43,837 nt of DNA from Bacillus sp. IITD106 (GTDB lineage Bacteria > Bacillota > Bacilli > Bacillales > Bacillaceae_C), in contig NZ_JAIAZY010000038.1 in the NCBI RefSeq assembly GCF_019459225.1, forward strand, positions 1 through 43,837. The letters run 5' to 3'. Below the pieces are notes generated by a model that was given only the letters and a program-made list of their open reading frames with translations, made no database searches and was not told the DNA's origin. A program made the translations under genes and the position numbers. Below, one piece after another: positions 25,072 through 34,672 of the stretch (positions are counted from its first letter, which is position 1; the number at the start of each line of letters is the position of its first letter).

Positions 25072-26766
25072 TTGAATAATTGGAAACTGCTTTTTGCAAT
25101 CCTTCTTTCTTTACTTATTCTTAATACCGCATGCAGTAAAGAAACTTCCGTTTTAGTTAAGGATCCAAAAAAAGATGAACAAATTAGTAATCAGCGAGAT
25201 TCTGTTAATAAGTATACTAGTTTGGCAGACAAAAAAAATAAAGAAAATAGCAAAAAAATTCAACTTACTACGTATGCTGATGTGGTTGGAGCGGCTCTTT
25301 CGGAACCCTTATACGATTCATTGGAGGTTAATAAAGAGCTTACTATTTCGGGGCGCGTTGAGAAATTTGAAAGTTTAAAAGGCAGTTATGCGTGGATAAA
25401 ATTGAAGTATCTTGATGAGGAGGAAACTTTTGAATATTATACACCTATTAAGAACGGTAAGTTTTCACAATTAATTCACTTTTTTAATGGGAAAGGAACA
25501 TATTCCGTTCAAATATTACTGCCAAGTACAGAAAAAGAAAATTATTATTCCGAATTAACATCATTTGACGTCATAAATACAGATCCAAATGTAATTCGCG
25601 ATGTCACCTATACCCCCTTTGGATTGGATGCAGGATTACATATAGACGAACCAATTTCGGGTCTAGTCGAGGAAAGTGAATTAGTAAATGTGTCTGGCAA
25701 AGTTTCCGAACTCTCAGTCATGATTCAAATTGAAAAGGAAGGGAATTCGTGGCAACATATAATTCCAGTCACAAATGGCAGCTTTTCGTTTGAGCTTCCT
25801 CTATTCTTTGGCCAAGGTGTCCATGAGGTTCACGTTCTTCTTCCTGACAAGAATTTGGAAAACCGCTATCAGTACGGAAGTACGTTTAAAGTTGTTAATA
25901 CATCGACTAAAGATATGAAGCCAATTGAATACCACCGTGGATATGAAGAAAAAGGGATTGTACTTGAATCTCCAAAGTTCGGTGGTAATGATATTAATTT
26001 ATTGTTGCCAATTAAAGGAACGATTGATCCCAATACTGCTAATGCAGACAAATTAACTCATTTATATATTAAAACTCGAAAGGGAACGGATGAAGCACTT
26101 GATGTTGTGCCAATTCATGATTATCGTTTTGACGAATCAATCTATTTAAGATTTGGTCCGGGTGAATATGAAATAACGATTAATGTGCCTGAGATAAACT
26201 CTAGTAACAAATCATATTTTAGCTTTTCTTCGATTGCAGCCTTGTCAGTGAACAATATTGCGAAAGAAGATAAACGTGATTTGTTGCCATCACGTGGCAT
26301 TCAATCTGAAGCACCTGAAATCATTGCCCTTGCACATGCAATAACAAAAAATGCTAACAGCGACAGACAAAAAGCGAAAGCGATTTATGAGTATGTAGCC
26401 AAAAATGTTTCCTACGATGTTGTAAAGTATAAAAATAGTGAATTTGAATGGGACGATAACGCTTTAAAAACATTATCTACTAAAAAAGGAGTTTGCCAAG
26501 ATTACGTTTACTTAGCTGTTGCACTTTTAAGGGCAAGCAACATAGAAGCAAGATTTATCGCTGGTGATGCAGGCACTGGTGTAACGAAAGAAAACCACGC
26601 TTGGATAGAAGCAAAAGTGGATGGAAAATGGTTAATTATGGATCCGACTTGGGGTTCAGGCTATTTAGAAGGCGATCGTTTCGTTGCAAAATACACCGAT
26701 AAATACTTTGATCCTAATGATGCTGAATTTAGTAAAACGCATTTACGGGAAAAAGTGGAATATTGA
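25072..26766 (+). CDS. Transglutaminase-like lipoprotein with repeated beta domains
   Basis: A 564-residue surface lipoprotein. Residues 1-21 are a type II signal peptide (LLILNTAC lipobox). Three related beta-sandwich segments of about 95-115 residues follow (roughly 60-165, 168-268, 285-395), each with a 'sG.v' strand, an 'I.NG.F' turn and 'V.N/NVN' ending. The C-terminal 150 residues form a transglutaminase-like core with Cys in KKGVCQDYVYLA, His in ENHAWIEA and Asp in IMDPTWGSGY, so the cysteine protease-type triad is intact. Likely a membrane-anchored wall-facing enzyme; the substrate is unknown. TTG 25072 with AAAGGAG 8 nt upstream is the start; it has its own terminator. Confidence 0.85.
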   Translation: MNNWKLLFAILLSLLILNTACSKETSVLVKDPKKDEQISNQRDSVNKYTSLADKKNKENSKKIQLTTYADVVGAALSEPLYDSLEVNKELTISGRVEKFESLKGSYAWIKLKYLDEEETFEYYTPIKNGKFSQLIHFFNGKGTYSVQILLPSTEKENYYSELTSFDVINTDPNVIRDVTYTPFGLDAGLHIDEPISGLVEESELVNVSGKVSELSVMIQIEKEGNSWQHIIPVTNGSFSFELPLFFGQGVHEVHVLLPDKNLENRYQYGSTFKVVNTSTKDMKPIEYHRGYEEKGIVLESPKFGGNDINLLLPIKGTIDPNTANADKLTHLYIKTRKGTDEALDVVPIHDYRFDESIYLRFGPGEYEITINVPEINSSNKSYFSFSSIAALSVNNIAKEDKRDLLPSRGIQSEAPEIIALAHAITKNANSDRQKAKAIYEYVAKNVSYDVVKYKNSEFEWDDNALKTLSTKKGVCQDYVYLAVALLRASNIEARFIAGDAGTGVTKENHAWIEAKVDGKWLIMDPTWGSGYLEGDRFVAKYTDKYFDPNDAEFSKTHLREKVEY

Positions 26767-26782
26767 AGCATTGCAGATTAAC

Positions 26783-26818
26783 AAAAGCCGGGCATTTCTA
26801 TTAAAATGCCTGGCTTTT
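26783..26818. terminator. Bidirectional terminator
   Basis: A 15-bp stem (AAAAGCCGGGCATTT with AAATGCCTGGCTTTT, one G-T pair) with short loop, lies between the convergent lipoprotein and yfiC genes, with T runs at both ends. Confidence 0.88.
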
Positions 26819-26829
26819 GTTCTCTAATT

Positions 26830-28602
26830 CTATGATCCTACTTCCTGCTTCAGTTGACTATTGAACAAGCTATAGTAAAAGCCTCTATTTTTCAATAATG
26901 ATTCGTGATTTCCTCGTTCAATCAATCTTCCATTATCTAATACTAAAATTTGGTCCGCGTTTTGGATTGTGTTTAGTCGATGGGCAATAACGACACTCGT
27001 CCGCCCTTTCATTAAACGGAATAATGCTTCTTGAATTTTCATTTCAGTTATGGTGTCAATATTGCTTGTAGCTTCATCAAGAATGAGAAGCGATGGATCA
27101 GACAGCATGGCTCTTGCTATCGATAAAAGCTGGCGCTGCCCTTGACTTATTCCACTTCCATCCTGTTTCAAAATAGTATCGTATTGGTTTGGGAGTTTCA
27201 TGATAAATGAATGGGCATTTGCCATTTTCGCAGCTGTTTCTACTTCGCTATCGCTCGCATCCAATTTTCCGTAACGAATATTTTCGCGAATCGTTCCTTG
27301 GAATAAATAAGAATCTTGAAGAACGAATCCCATTTTACTGCGCAAGCTATTTCGCTTGATGTATGCAGTATCATGGCCATCAATTAATATTTGCCCTTCA
27401 TCCGGTTCATAAAAACGAGCAAGCAAATTAATGATAGTCGTTTTACCTGCTCCTGTAGGTCCAACTAACGCTATCGTTTCACCAGGTTTTGCACGGAAAC
27501 TTACGTTTTGTATGGTTTGATCTTCTTCGCCATAGGAGAATGAAACATTTTTAAATTCAACTTCGCCAACTACATCTTGTAAATCCTCACTCGCAGCAAG
27601 ATCTTTCTCTTCTTCTTCATCTAAAATTTCAAATACCCTTTCCGCACCTGCCACAGCTGATAATAGTGTGTTAAATTGATTAGCTAAATCATTCAACGGC
27701 CGCGTAAACTGGCGAGAGTATTCCGTGAACACGATTATGGTACCAATCGTAATATGACCTCTTACTGCAAGCCATCCACCTGCTCCAGCAATTATGGCAA
27801 AACTTAAGTTATTTAACATATTCATCAACTTTGGAATAAACCCGGAATACGTTTGTGCCCAATAACCTGCTTTTCTTAATTTTTCATTTTTCTCCATAAA
27901 ATCATCAATCATATTTTGCTCTTGAGAAAAGGTTTTAACAATTGTTTGTCCAGATATGGTTTCTTGGATAAACCCATTGAGGTCTCCCAAATGTTTTTGC
28001 TGCTCCTTAAACAATCGCCCCGTCCGATTCGTAATCCATTTCATTCCAAAAAACATAAGTGGGATGATAATCATCGAAATTAGGGTTAATAATGGACTGA
28101 GAATGAGCATAACCGTAACTGTTCCGGCAAGTGTCAGAACGCTTGAAAATATTTGTATCACTGAACTATTCAAGGTTTGACTGACATTATCTATGTCATT
28201 CGTCAATCGACTCATAAGCTCGCCATGCTGTCTTTTATCAAAAAATTTAATCGGTAGACGATGAAGTTGACTAAACAACTGACTTCTCATAGTAAAAACG
28301 GTCCTCTGACCAATTCCAATCATCCAATAGTTTTGAAGAAAACTTGATAAAGAGAAGCAAAAATAGACAACCCCAATTACAATAAGAATGAGAACAAGCA
28401 TATTTCCACTATATTTTGCAATATAGTTATCTACGGTTTTCCCGATTAAATAAGGTCCTAGTAAACCTAAGCCAGAGCTTAGAAAAACCATAAATAACAC
28501 AAGGATTAACTGCCTTCGATAAAAGTCCAAATATTTCCATATTCTTATTAAAGTGGACTTCCAATTTTTCACCTTTGAGGATTGTTTCTTATTATTGGAC
28601 AT
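26830..28602 (-). CDS. yfiC: Heterodimeric ABC exporter subunit YfiC-like
   Basis: A 590-residue ABC exporter half-transporter with Walker A GPTGAGKTT, Walker B LLILDEATS (catalytic glutamate present) and H-loop VVIAHRLNT, but a changed signature (GISQGQRQ instead of LSGGQ). Together with YfiB, which has the complementary defects, it would build a heterodimer with one competent and one degenerate ATP site, as in BmrCD/LmrCD-type multidrug exporters. ATG 28602 has GGAGGGG upstream and lies inside the 3' end of yfiB, showing coupled translation. Substrate unknown. Confidence 0.87.
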   Translation of the reverse strand: MSNNKKQSSKVKNWKSTLIRIWKYLDFYRRQLILVLFMVFLSSGLGLLGPYLIGKTVDNYIAKYSGNMLVLILIVIGVVYFCFSLSSFLQNYWMIGIGQRTVFTMRSQLFSQLHRLPIKFFDKRQHGELMSRLTNDIDNVSQTLNSSVIQIFSSVLTLAGTVTVMLILSPLLTLISMIIIPLMFFGMKWITNRTGRLFKEQQKHLGDLNGFIQETISGQTIVKTFSQEQNMIDDFMEKNEKLRKAGYWAQTYSGFIPKLMNMLNNLSFAIIAGAGGWLAVRGHITIGTIIVFTEYSRQFTRPLNDLANQFNTLLSAVAGAERVFEILDEEEEKDLAASEDLQDVVGEVEFKNVSFSYGEEDQTIQNVSFRAKPGETIALVGPTGAGKTTIINLLARFYEPDEGQILIDGHDTAYIKRNSLRSKMGFVLQDSYLFQGTIRENIRYGKLDASDSEVETAAKMANAHSFIMKLPNQYDTILKQDGSGISQGQRQLLSIARAMLSDPSLLILDEATSNIDTITEMKIQEALFRLMKGRTSVVIAHRLNTIQNADQILVLDNGRLIERGNHESLLKNRGFYYSLFNSQLKQEVGS

Positions 28603-30322
28603 CAGCGAACCCCTCCTTCGCAAATTGGGAATAATAAATATCCCGGTACAATGCAGAGGAACTCATTAAGTATTCATGGTCACCACTCGCAATTAATTTA
28701 CCATCATCAAGCAATAATATTTGGTCAGCTTCTTTTGCAGTACTTATTTTTTGCGTAATGATAAATGTCGTACAATCGTATTTTCGTAAAGAGGACAATA
28801 ATTTTGCCTCCGTCTTTAAATCGAGGGCACTCGTACTATCATCTAAAAAGAGAAGTTTTGGTTTTCTAATAAGTGCTCGGGCAATCGATATTCTTTGTTT
28901 TTGGCCTCCGGATAAATTAACCCCTTTTTGGCCGATTTTCGTATCATACATGTCCGGCAGCCTTTGGATGGTTTCATGAATTTGGGCGTCTTTTGTGCTT
29001 TCAATAATCTCTTCCATTGTGGCCCCTTCTTTTCCCCAACCAATATTGTTTTTTACTGAACCAGTAAAGAGGATAGATTCTTGAGGGACAAACCCAATTT
29101 GCTTCCGCAACGAATTAAGATCCATATTTTTAATATCGACACCGTCTATTTTGATTGTGCCTTTTGTTACATCATATAATCTTGGAACAAGTTGAAATAA
29201 CGCTGATTTTCCAGATCCCGTTGCCCCCATAATGGCAATCGTTTCCCCAGCATTAGCCGTAAAAGAAATATCGGATAAAACATACGTATCAGTTCCTGGA
29301 TACTGAAAACTAACATGATTAAATTCTACTTTTCCAAATCTAATATAATCTATTGAACCTTTCGTCGTATTCTCAAAATCTACCGATGTCGCAAGAACTT
29401 CAGATATACGTTCAGAAGAGGCTTTTCCTCTAGAAAAAGCCATAATGATCCAAGAAAGCATTGAAAGCGCCATCGTAATACGGAAGCCATAATTTATGAT
29501 GGCTACTACTTCCCCAACATTTACCTTATTTTGCTGAACTTCAATTACACCGACCCAAAGAATTAATAATATTCCAACGTTCATAACAAATAAAAGAATT
29601 GGACCAATTAATTCAACAAGCCGCAATGCTTTGACGGTTTGATCACGTAATTGCTCATTCGCCTTCTGAAATCGCTTTTCTTCAAATTTCTTGCGAATAA
29701 ACGCCTTAATCAATCTCATTCCTGTTAAGTTTTCTTGCATGACATTATTTACTTTATCTAATTTATCTTGAACAAATCGAAAGAGTCTCCCGCTTTTTTT
29801 CATCATCCATATTAATAAAATGACAAGAATGGGGATTGGAAATACTAGAAATAAAGCTAGTTTTACATTAACAAACAGAGCCATCGTTGCTCCGCCGATT
29901 ACTAATAGCGGTGCCCTTAAGGCAATTCTCAAACTCATAAAAACAGTATTCTGAACTTGTGTAATATCATTCGTTAATCGAGTAATGAGTGATGATGATT
30001 GAAAGCGAGCCAAATTATGAAATGAAAACGATTGAATTTTTTTAAAGAGTGCTGCTCTAAGATCGAATCCAAACCCTTGGCTTGCATAAGAGGAGAAAAA
30101 AGAATTTGTAATGCCCGCTAAAAAACTTAGCAAGGACATACCTACCATGACTCCTCCCCACTTCATTACTACTCCTAAATCTTTTTTTAGAATACCCTCA
30201 TCAATGATTTTAGCCATAAACATTGGATGCCAAAGTTCTACAATAAGTTCTGTCAGCATCAGCATCCACGCAATTGTCATAGTAAGTCGATATGGCTTTA
30301 AATATGGCAAAACTTTCCCCAT
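28592..30322 (-). CDS. yfiB: Heterodimeric ABC exporter subunit YfiB-like
   Basis: A 576-residue exporter half-transporter, first gene of the yfiBC pair. Walker A is GATGSGKSA and the signature LSGGQKQR is canonical, but the Walker B ends LLFLDDSTS with Asp in place of the catalytic Glu and the H-loop histidine is Gln (IITQKIST). These changes mark the degenerate ATP site. Six transmembrane helices occupy about residues 15-290. GGGGG precedes ATG 30322. It resembles B. subtilis YfiB, a putative drug exporter partner of YfiC. Confidence 0.87.
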   Translation of the reverse strand: MGKVLPYLKPYRLTMTIAWMLMLTELIVELWHPMFMAKIIDEGILKKDLGVVMKWGGVMVGMSLLSFLAGITNSFFSSYASQGFGFDLRAALFKKIQSFSFHNLARFQSSSLITRLTNDITQVQNTVFMSLRIALRAPLLVIGGATMALFVNVKLALFLVFPIPILVILLIWMMKKSGRLFRFVQDKLDKVNNVMQENLTGMRLIKAFIRKKFEEKRFQKANEQLRDQTVKALRLVELIGPILLFVMNVGILLILWVGVIEVQQNKVNVGEVVAIINYGFRITMALSMLSWIIMAFSRGKASSERISEVLATSVDFENTTKGSIDYIRFGKVEFNHVSFQYPGTDTYVLSDISFTANAGETIAIMGATGSGKSALFQLVPRLYDVTKGTIKIDGVDIKNMDLNSLRKQIGFVPQESILFTGSVKNNIGWGKEGATMEEIIESTKDAQIHETIQRLPDMYDTKIGQKGVNLSGGQKQRISIARALIRKPKLLFLDDSTSALDLKTEAKLLSSLRKYDCTTFIITQKISTAKEADQILLLDDGKLIASGDHEYLMSSSALYRDIYYSQFAKEGFADVQ

Positions 30323-30551
30323 GTTATTTTACCCCCACCTAAAACAAAAAACATTTAGCAACCCGTAATTAATTATAATCATAAATGACAAAATTATAAA
30401 TGTCATGTAAATCCTTTTAATATTTTGAATATGAAAGCTTATCTGCAAGGGGCAATTTCATTTACACCCGTCATTTGAAGTAATTTTGATACTCATTTGG
30501 CATAATCTTCTTACTCCATAGGACTATCTACAACAATCCTCCTATTTAGAA

Positions 30552-30589
30552 AGCTGTCTCAAATGAAAAATTTTCAAATTGAGACAGCT
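30552..30589. terminator. Strong terminator
   Basis: An 11-bp stem (AGCTGTCTCAA with TTGAGACAGCT) plus inner AAATTTTC pairing, just after the small membrane-protein gene on the minus strand. The remaining 30323-30551 shows no supported gene. Confidence 0.8.
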
Positions 30590-30605
30590 CTATTTTCTGA
30601 TTACA

Positions 30606-30995
30606 TTACTGAGTTTTATTTTGATTGTTTGCTCTATCTGTAGTGTTTTGTTGACTGCTCATATTGGCCGTAGTATTTTCTTGCATTTTTTGTTGATTCG
30701 CTGAAGTATTTTGTTGAGCTGTATTTTGTTGAGAACCGCTGGATGCCTTCATATTAGTAAGTTCTTGGGAAAACTCTGTAACTGGGTTTGTTGCGCCAGC
30801 AAGTGCATTTTGGAACCCCGTATTTTGGAATTTTTTCATGAAGTTTTGAATTGGAGTCATGAGCTTTCCGTTTTTGTATTTACGGAGACCGTACATGGCA
30901 GCACTTAAACCAACAGTAGTTAATATCGGCACCCACATTCTATTTGGCTTTTTTGCTGTATTTTTATTTAAAGGAAACATAGAATTTTTATTCAC
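30606..30995 (-). CDS. Small membrane protein with Gln/Asn-rich tail
   Basis: From GTG 30995 (AAAGGAG 8 nt upstream) it is 129 residues: a short basic N-terminus, one hydrophobic helix (WVPILTTVGLSAAMYGL, about 20-36), an amphipathic stretch, then a 50-residue tail rich in Gln, Asn, Thr and Ser. Low-complexity tails of this kind are typical of small Bacillus spore or membrane proteins with a glycine/alanine helix (YrzQ/DUF3918-like), but I do not assign a family. A longer frame from 31112 has no ribosome binding site. Divergent from msrA. Confidence 0.6.
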   Translation of the reverse strand: MNKNSMFPLNKNTAKKPNRMWVPILTTVGLSAAMYGLRKYKNGKLMTPIQNFMKKFQNTGFQNALAGATNPVTEFSQELTNMKASSGSQQNTAQQNTSANQQKMQENTTANMSSQQNTTDRANNQNKTQ

Positions 30996-31152
30996 GGACA
31001 AGGCTCCTTTTTTCGTTTCATTGTCCTTTAAGTGGACAATATTATTGTTTGTAGTAAATGAAGCTTTATGACTACCAACATTTTCATGACTAACACAATT
31101 TACATGCTGCATGGTATGATATAAGCATAAGAGTATTAGAAAGAGGCGTTGT

Positions 31153-31680
31153 ATGATGGAAAAGAATTTACATATTGCTACCTTTGCAGGAGGATGCTTC
31201 TGGTGTATGGTAAAACCATTTGACCAGTGGGATGGAATCGAAAGTGTTATTTCGGGTTATATGGGGGGCCATCTAGAAAATCCGACATATGAAGATGTAA
31301 AAACAGGAGAATCCGGCCATTATGAGGTCGTTCAAATCACATATAATCCTTCAATCTTTTCATATGAAAAATTATTGGAGATTTTTTGGCAACAAATTGA
31401 TCCGACTGATGCGGGCGGTCAATTCCACGATCGCGGCTCGTCTTATCGAAGCGCTATATTTTACCACGATAATGTTCAAAAAGAGACTGCTGAGTTATCT
31501 AAATTAAAGCTTGCTTCAAGCGGAAAATTTCAGAAGCCAATCGTAACTGAAATATTGCCGGCACAAACTTTTTATAAAGCGGAAGAATATCACCAAGATT
31601 ATTATAAGAAAAATAAGGCTGAATATTTAGAGGATCGACAAAAATCAGGCAGAGATGACTTTATTAAAAAACATTGGTAA
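31153..31680 (+). CDS. msrA: Peptide-methionine (S)-S-oxide reductase MsrA
   Basis: Repairs methionine S-sulfoxide in proteins with thioredoxin. A 175-residue MsrA with catalytic GGCFWC (Cys15, partner Cys18) and the YMGG and [20 protein letters not shown] blocks. No MsrB domain is fused and no msrB follows. AGAGG lies 6 nt before the first of two adjacent ATGs, so 31153 or 31156 may be used. Transcribed alone and closed by a hairpin. Confidence 0.93.
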   Translation: MMEKNLHIATFAGGCFWCMVKPFDQWDGIESVISGYMGGHLENPTYEDVKTGESGHYEVVQITYNPSIFSYEKLLEIFWQQIDPTDAGGQFHDRGSSYRSAIFYHDNVQKETAELSKLKLASSGKFQKPIVTEILPAQTFYKAEEYHQDYYKKNKAEYLEDRQKSGRDDFIKKHW

Positions 31681-31688
31681 TAATAAAC

Positions 31689-31724
31689 GGTGAAGAAAAA
31701 TTGCATGTTTTCTTCACCATTTTT
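31689..31724 (+). terminator. Terminator of msrA
   Basis: An 11-bp stem (GGTGAAGAAAA with TTTTCTTCACC, 8-nt loop) followed by ATTTTT, directly after msrA; it may also serve the convergent SDR gene. Confidence 0.8.
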
Positions 31725-31728
31725 CACA

Positions 31729-32505
31729 TTATAAACTCAATCCTCCATTAATATGCAGTTCTGTACCCGTTACTTGCTTGGATTCATCAGATAACAAATA
31801 TACGACACCATAAGCCATATCCTCTTCTGTTTGCATTTCCCCAGTAGGGATAACACTTTCTGCCCATTTTTTTAATTCTTCCTCGTTTGTTCCCATACTT
31901 TCATGCAACTCAATCTCACCTTCGGATGCAACCCAGCCGACGGTAATCCAATTTGATCTTATTTTATGCTTAGCAAAATGCGTAGCAATACTTTTATTTA
32001 ACGTACGCATTGCTCCCTTGGAACATGAATAGGCAACTAAATTTTCCATTCCACTATAAGCATTTGTCGAACCGATTTGTACAATCGAACCTCCACCTGT
32101 CTTAAGCATTTCTTTAATCGCATATTTTGAACAAAAAAATGGACCTTTAATATTTACGTCAAAAATACGATCAAATAACTGCTCTGTAGTTTCTAAAATA
32201 GTCCCCCTTGGAAAAATTCCCGCATTGTTTACGAGACCATCAATTCTGCCAAAATATGCAATGGATTGTTCAATTAATTCGCGACATCCTGTTTCGGTAG
32301 ATATATCACTTTGAATAAAAATTGCATCTGTTCCATAGTTTTGTTTAATATCTTCTGCTACCTTTAGCCCCGCATCCTTATTTCTTCCATTGACAACAAT
32401 TTTTGCACCTTCTTTTGCACAAATATATGCTATCCCTTTCCCTATTCCTTTCGTTGCACCCGTAATGACAACCACTTTTCCATTTAGACGCTTAGACATC
32501 TTCAT
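31729..32505 (-). CDS. SDR family oxidoreductase
   Basis: A 258-residue classical SDR: TGATKGIGKGIA nucleotide-binding turn, NNAGIFPRG, catalytic Ser in VQIGSTNAY and Tyr/Lys in YSCSKGAM, and the C-terminal GTELHINGG common to 3-oxoacyl-ACP reductase/glucose dehydrogenase-like SDRs. Substrate unassigned. The start at 32505 (ATG, AAGGA 6 nt upstream) is preferred to an ATG 27 nt upstream; a further ATG follows two codons later. Monocistronic. Confidence 0.86.
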   Translation of the reverse strand: MKMSKRLNGKVVVITGATKGIGKGIAYICAKEGAKIVVNGRNKDAGLKVAEDIKQNYGTDAIFIQSDISTETGCRELIEQSIAYFGRIDGLVNNAGIFPRGTILETTEQLFDRIFDVNIKGPFFCSKYAIKEMLKTGGGSIVQIGSTNAYSGMENLVAYSCSKGAMRTLNKSIATHFAKHKIRSNWITVGWVASEGEIELHESMGTNEEELKKWAESVIPTGEMQTEEDMAYGVVYLLSDESKQVTGTELHINGGLSL

Positions 32506-32647
32506 CCCACTTCCTTTTAAAAAGCTCTTCAAAATTTCTCCATCAAATTAATTAGTACGACATTGAATAAGGAGTTTCCTCTTATTTTCTAAAAGCTTTA
32601 TTTTTCTGCTTCGTAGGAGCTAGATGGTGAGCTTTAACTTTTATTTA

Positions 32648-32930
32648 GTGACGAAGGGGCACCGATACGTGGATTGGTTACCTTCAGCTGAATTGTTTCA
32701 GTCATGAAGGGCACCAATACGAAGATTGGTTACCTTCAGCTGGATTGTTTCAGTCACGAAGGGCACCAATAAGAAGATTGGTTACCTTCAGCTGGATTGT
32801 TTTAGTCACGAAGGGCACCAAATACGTGGATTGGTTATATTTAGCTTCATTGTTTCAGTCACGAAAGTCATCAATATTTTTCAGTTTGATTGTTTAAATC
32901 ACAAATAGGGCCAAATATGTTGATACTACG
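32648..32930. repeat. 52-bp tandem repeat with a hairpin in each unit
   Basis: Four near-full copies start at 32648, 32701, 32753 and 32805 (lengths 53, 52, 52, 53), followed by two decayed copies near 32858 and 32898. Each full unit contains GAAGG ... ACCAAT ... ATTGGT ... CCTTC, an 11-bp hairpin with a small internal loop, followed by a conserved 20-nt spacer ending in GTTTCAGTCAC. Changes between copies keep the stem (ACCGAT pairs with ATTGGT through G-T). The period is not a multiple of three, so it is not coding. It fills most of the 549-bp gap between two leftward genes. Confidence 0.85.
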
Positions 32931-32998
32931 CCATGATTTTTACAATGACGAAAGGTTATCAATAGGTCAATCTTCCATTTCCTTAATTTCTTCAAATT

Positions 32999-33028
32999 AA
33001 AAAGTGCTACGCTCAAAGGCATAGCACT
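32999..33028 (-). terminator. Terminator of the FAD/Rieske gene
   Basis: AGTGCTA pairs with TAGCACT; the minus strand continues with five T residues. It is 27 bp after the stop at 33055. Confidence 0.75.
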
Positions 33029-33054
33029 AATAAAACATTAGAGACGTTTTTATA

Positions 33055-34602
33055 TTAAGAAGTCGTGTAATCAATACTATTTGGATCAATTCTTTTAAGC
33101 GGTCTTTCGGCTGGTCCTTCGATGACTTCTCCTTCAGTTGAAAATCTTGAGCCGTGACATGGGCAGTCCCAAGTCTGATCAGCGCTATTCCAGTTAATTT
33201 CACATCCCATATGGGTACATGTTGTATCCACTACGAATAATTGACCGTCCATAGTTTTATAAGCTCCAGCACGGCCTCCTTTTATAGATACAACTGCTCC
33301 TTCGCCTGCTTTTATATCCTTTAACTCTTTATCAGGACGGTCCAATTTCCCGCTGATTAGATTAGCAGCTACGTTTACATTTTCTTTAACGATTGTTTTA
33401 ATGCCAGGATCTGCATTGAATCTTGACGGCGAATAAAGTTCTTCGTACCTGTTTTTCTTGCCAATTAATATATCTCTTATTATCTGGGCTGCTACCATGC
33501 TCGTTGTCATTCCCCATTTTCTAAAACCTGTAGCCACGAGCACACGTTTATCACCTTCATTATTGCAACCAATAAACGGAATTTTGTCTTCCGTTACGAG
33601 ATCTTGAGCGGACCAACGATATAAAATTTCTTTTGCTCCGAATTCTTCCTTTGCAAATTTCTCCAATGCTTCGTAGTGTTCTTTTTCGGGCTCACCTTGA
33701 CCAGTTTTATGACCATCTCCGCTAAATAATAATAAATCTTCTCCTTCAACAGTTACTGATCGAATGGATCTTTTCGGCTTTTCCGCATTAATGTACATTC
33801 CGCCTGGAAACGTTTTTTCTGGCTTTGCCGCAACCACATATGACCTTTCAGGATGAAGGCGAGCAAAATAACCGCGATTATCGTGAAAAGGAAAGTGTGA
33901 TGCTGAAATGACGTGGTTTGCAGTTACTTTAGACCCATTTCTTAAGTGAACAACTGGCCTATCTCCTATATCCATATGAGTTGCGACCGATTGTTCGTAA
34001 ATTTCTGCACCGCTTTCTTTTATATAATTAACGAGATGCGACAAATAATGGAGCGGATGGAATTGGGCTTGGTTTTTCATTACTACAGCCCCTTTAATAT
34101 TACCATCCAGTGGAATACTGTCTAAATATTCACCATCAATTCCTAAACGTTTGTAAGCGTCATACTCCTTTTTAAGGCTTTGTACTTTATCACTGGAGTT
34201 TGTATATACATAAGCATCTTCTTTTTTAAAATCACAATCAATTCCATGCAAATTGATGATATCAGCAATTTGTTCAGCAGCTTCTTTGTTAGCTTCATAA
34301 TAAAGCCGTGTCTTCTTCTCTCCAAAATGTTGAATAAACTCATCGTAAATTAAACCATGCTGTGCTGTAACCTTCGCCGTTGTATGACCCGTTGTTCCAT
34401 TTAGAATGTTGCTTGCTTCAATAACGGCTACATGAAAGCCTTCTTTTAACAACATGTAAGCTGTTGTGATTCCGGTAATTCCACCGCCGACGATGGCAAC
34501 ATCAACATTAATATCATTTTCAAGTGTTTGAAACGATGGAAGTTTTGTTGAGTCAATCCAATAAGATGTCAGCCTTTCCTCTCCATTATTTGGCATGCTC
34601 AT
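33055..34602 (-). CDS. yhfW: FAD-dependent oxidoreductase with C-terminal Rieske domain
   Basis: A 515-residue fusion: an N-terminal D-amino-acid-oxidase-type FAD fold (VDVAIVGGGITGITTAYML, the GxGxxG motif near 38-43, and GHTTAKVTAQHG) and a C-terminal Rieske [2Fe-2S] domain (about 430-515) with both ligand pairs, CTHMGC and CPCHGSRF. Matches B. subtilis YhfW in layout. Electron transfer from the iron-sulfur cluster to FAD is expected; the substrate is unknown. ATG 34602 has GGGAGG upstream. Monocistronic. Confidence 0.9.
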   Translation of the reverse strand: MSMPNNGEERLTSYWIDSTKLPSFQTLENDINVDVAIVGGGITGITTAYMLLKEGFHVAVIEASNILNGTTGHTTAKVTAQHGLIYDEFIQHFGEKKTRLYYEANKEAAEQIADIINLHGIDCDFKKEDAYVYTNSSDKVQSLKKEYDAYKRLGIDGEYLDSIPLDGNIKGAVVMKNQAQFHPLHYLSHLVNYIKESGAEIYEQSVATHMDIGDRPVVHLRNGSKVTANHVISASHFPFHDNRGYFARLHPERSYVVAAKPEKTFPGGMYINAEKPKRSIRSVTVEGEDLLLFSGDGHKTGQGEPEKEHYEALEKFAKEEFGAKEILYRWSAQDLVTEDKIPFIGCNNEGDKRVLVATGFRKWGMTTSMVAAQIIRDILIGKKNRYEELYSPSRFNADPGIKTIVKENVNVAANLISGKLDRPDKELKDIKAGEGAVVSIKGGRAGAYKTMDGQLFVVDTTCTHMGCEINWNSADQTWDCPCHGSRFSTEGEVIEGPAERPLKRIDPNSIDYTTS

Positions 34603-34672
34603 GTAACGATCCTCCCTTTTTATTATCTACTACTTGATATCCCCCATTTCTACAAAATCATGTACGAAAAAG

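Noticed and set aside
32726-32908. 60-codon rightward frame across the tandem repeat
   Set aside because: Translation merely follows the 52-bp repeat, whose period is not a multiple of three; there is no ribosome binding site.
32648-32930. Possible CRISPR array
   Set aside because: Repeat and spacer-like parts are equally conserved and there are no unique spacers, no cas genes and irregular decayed ends.
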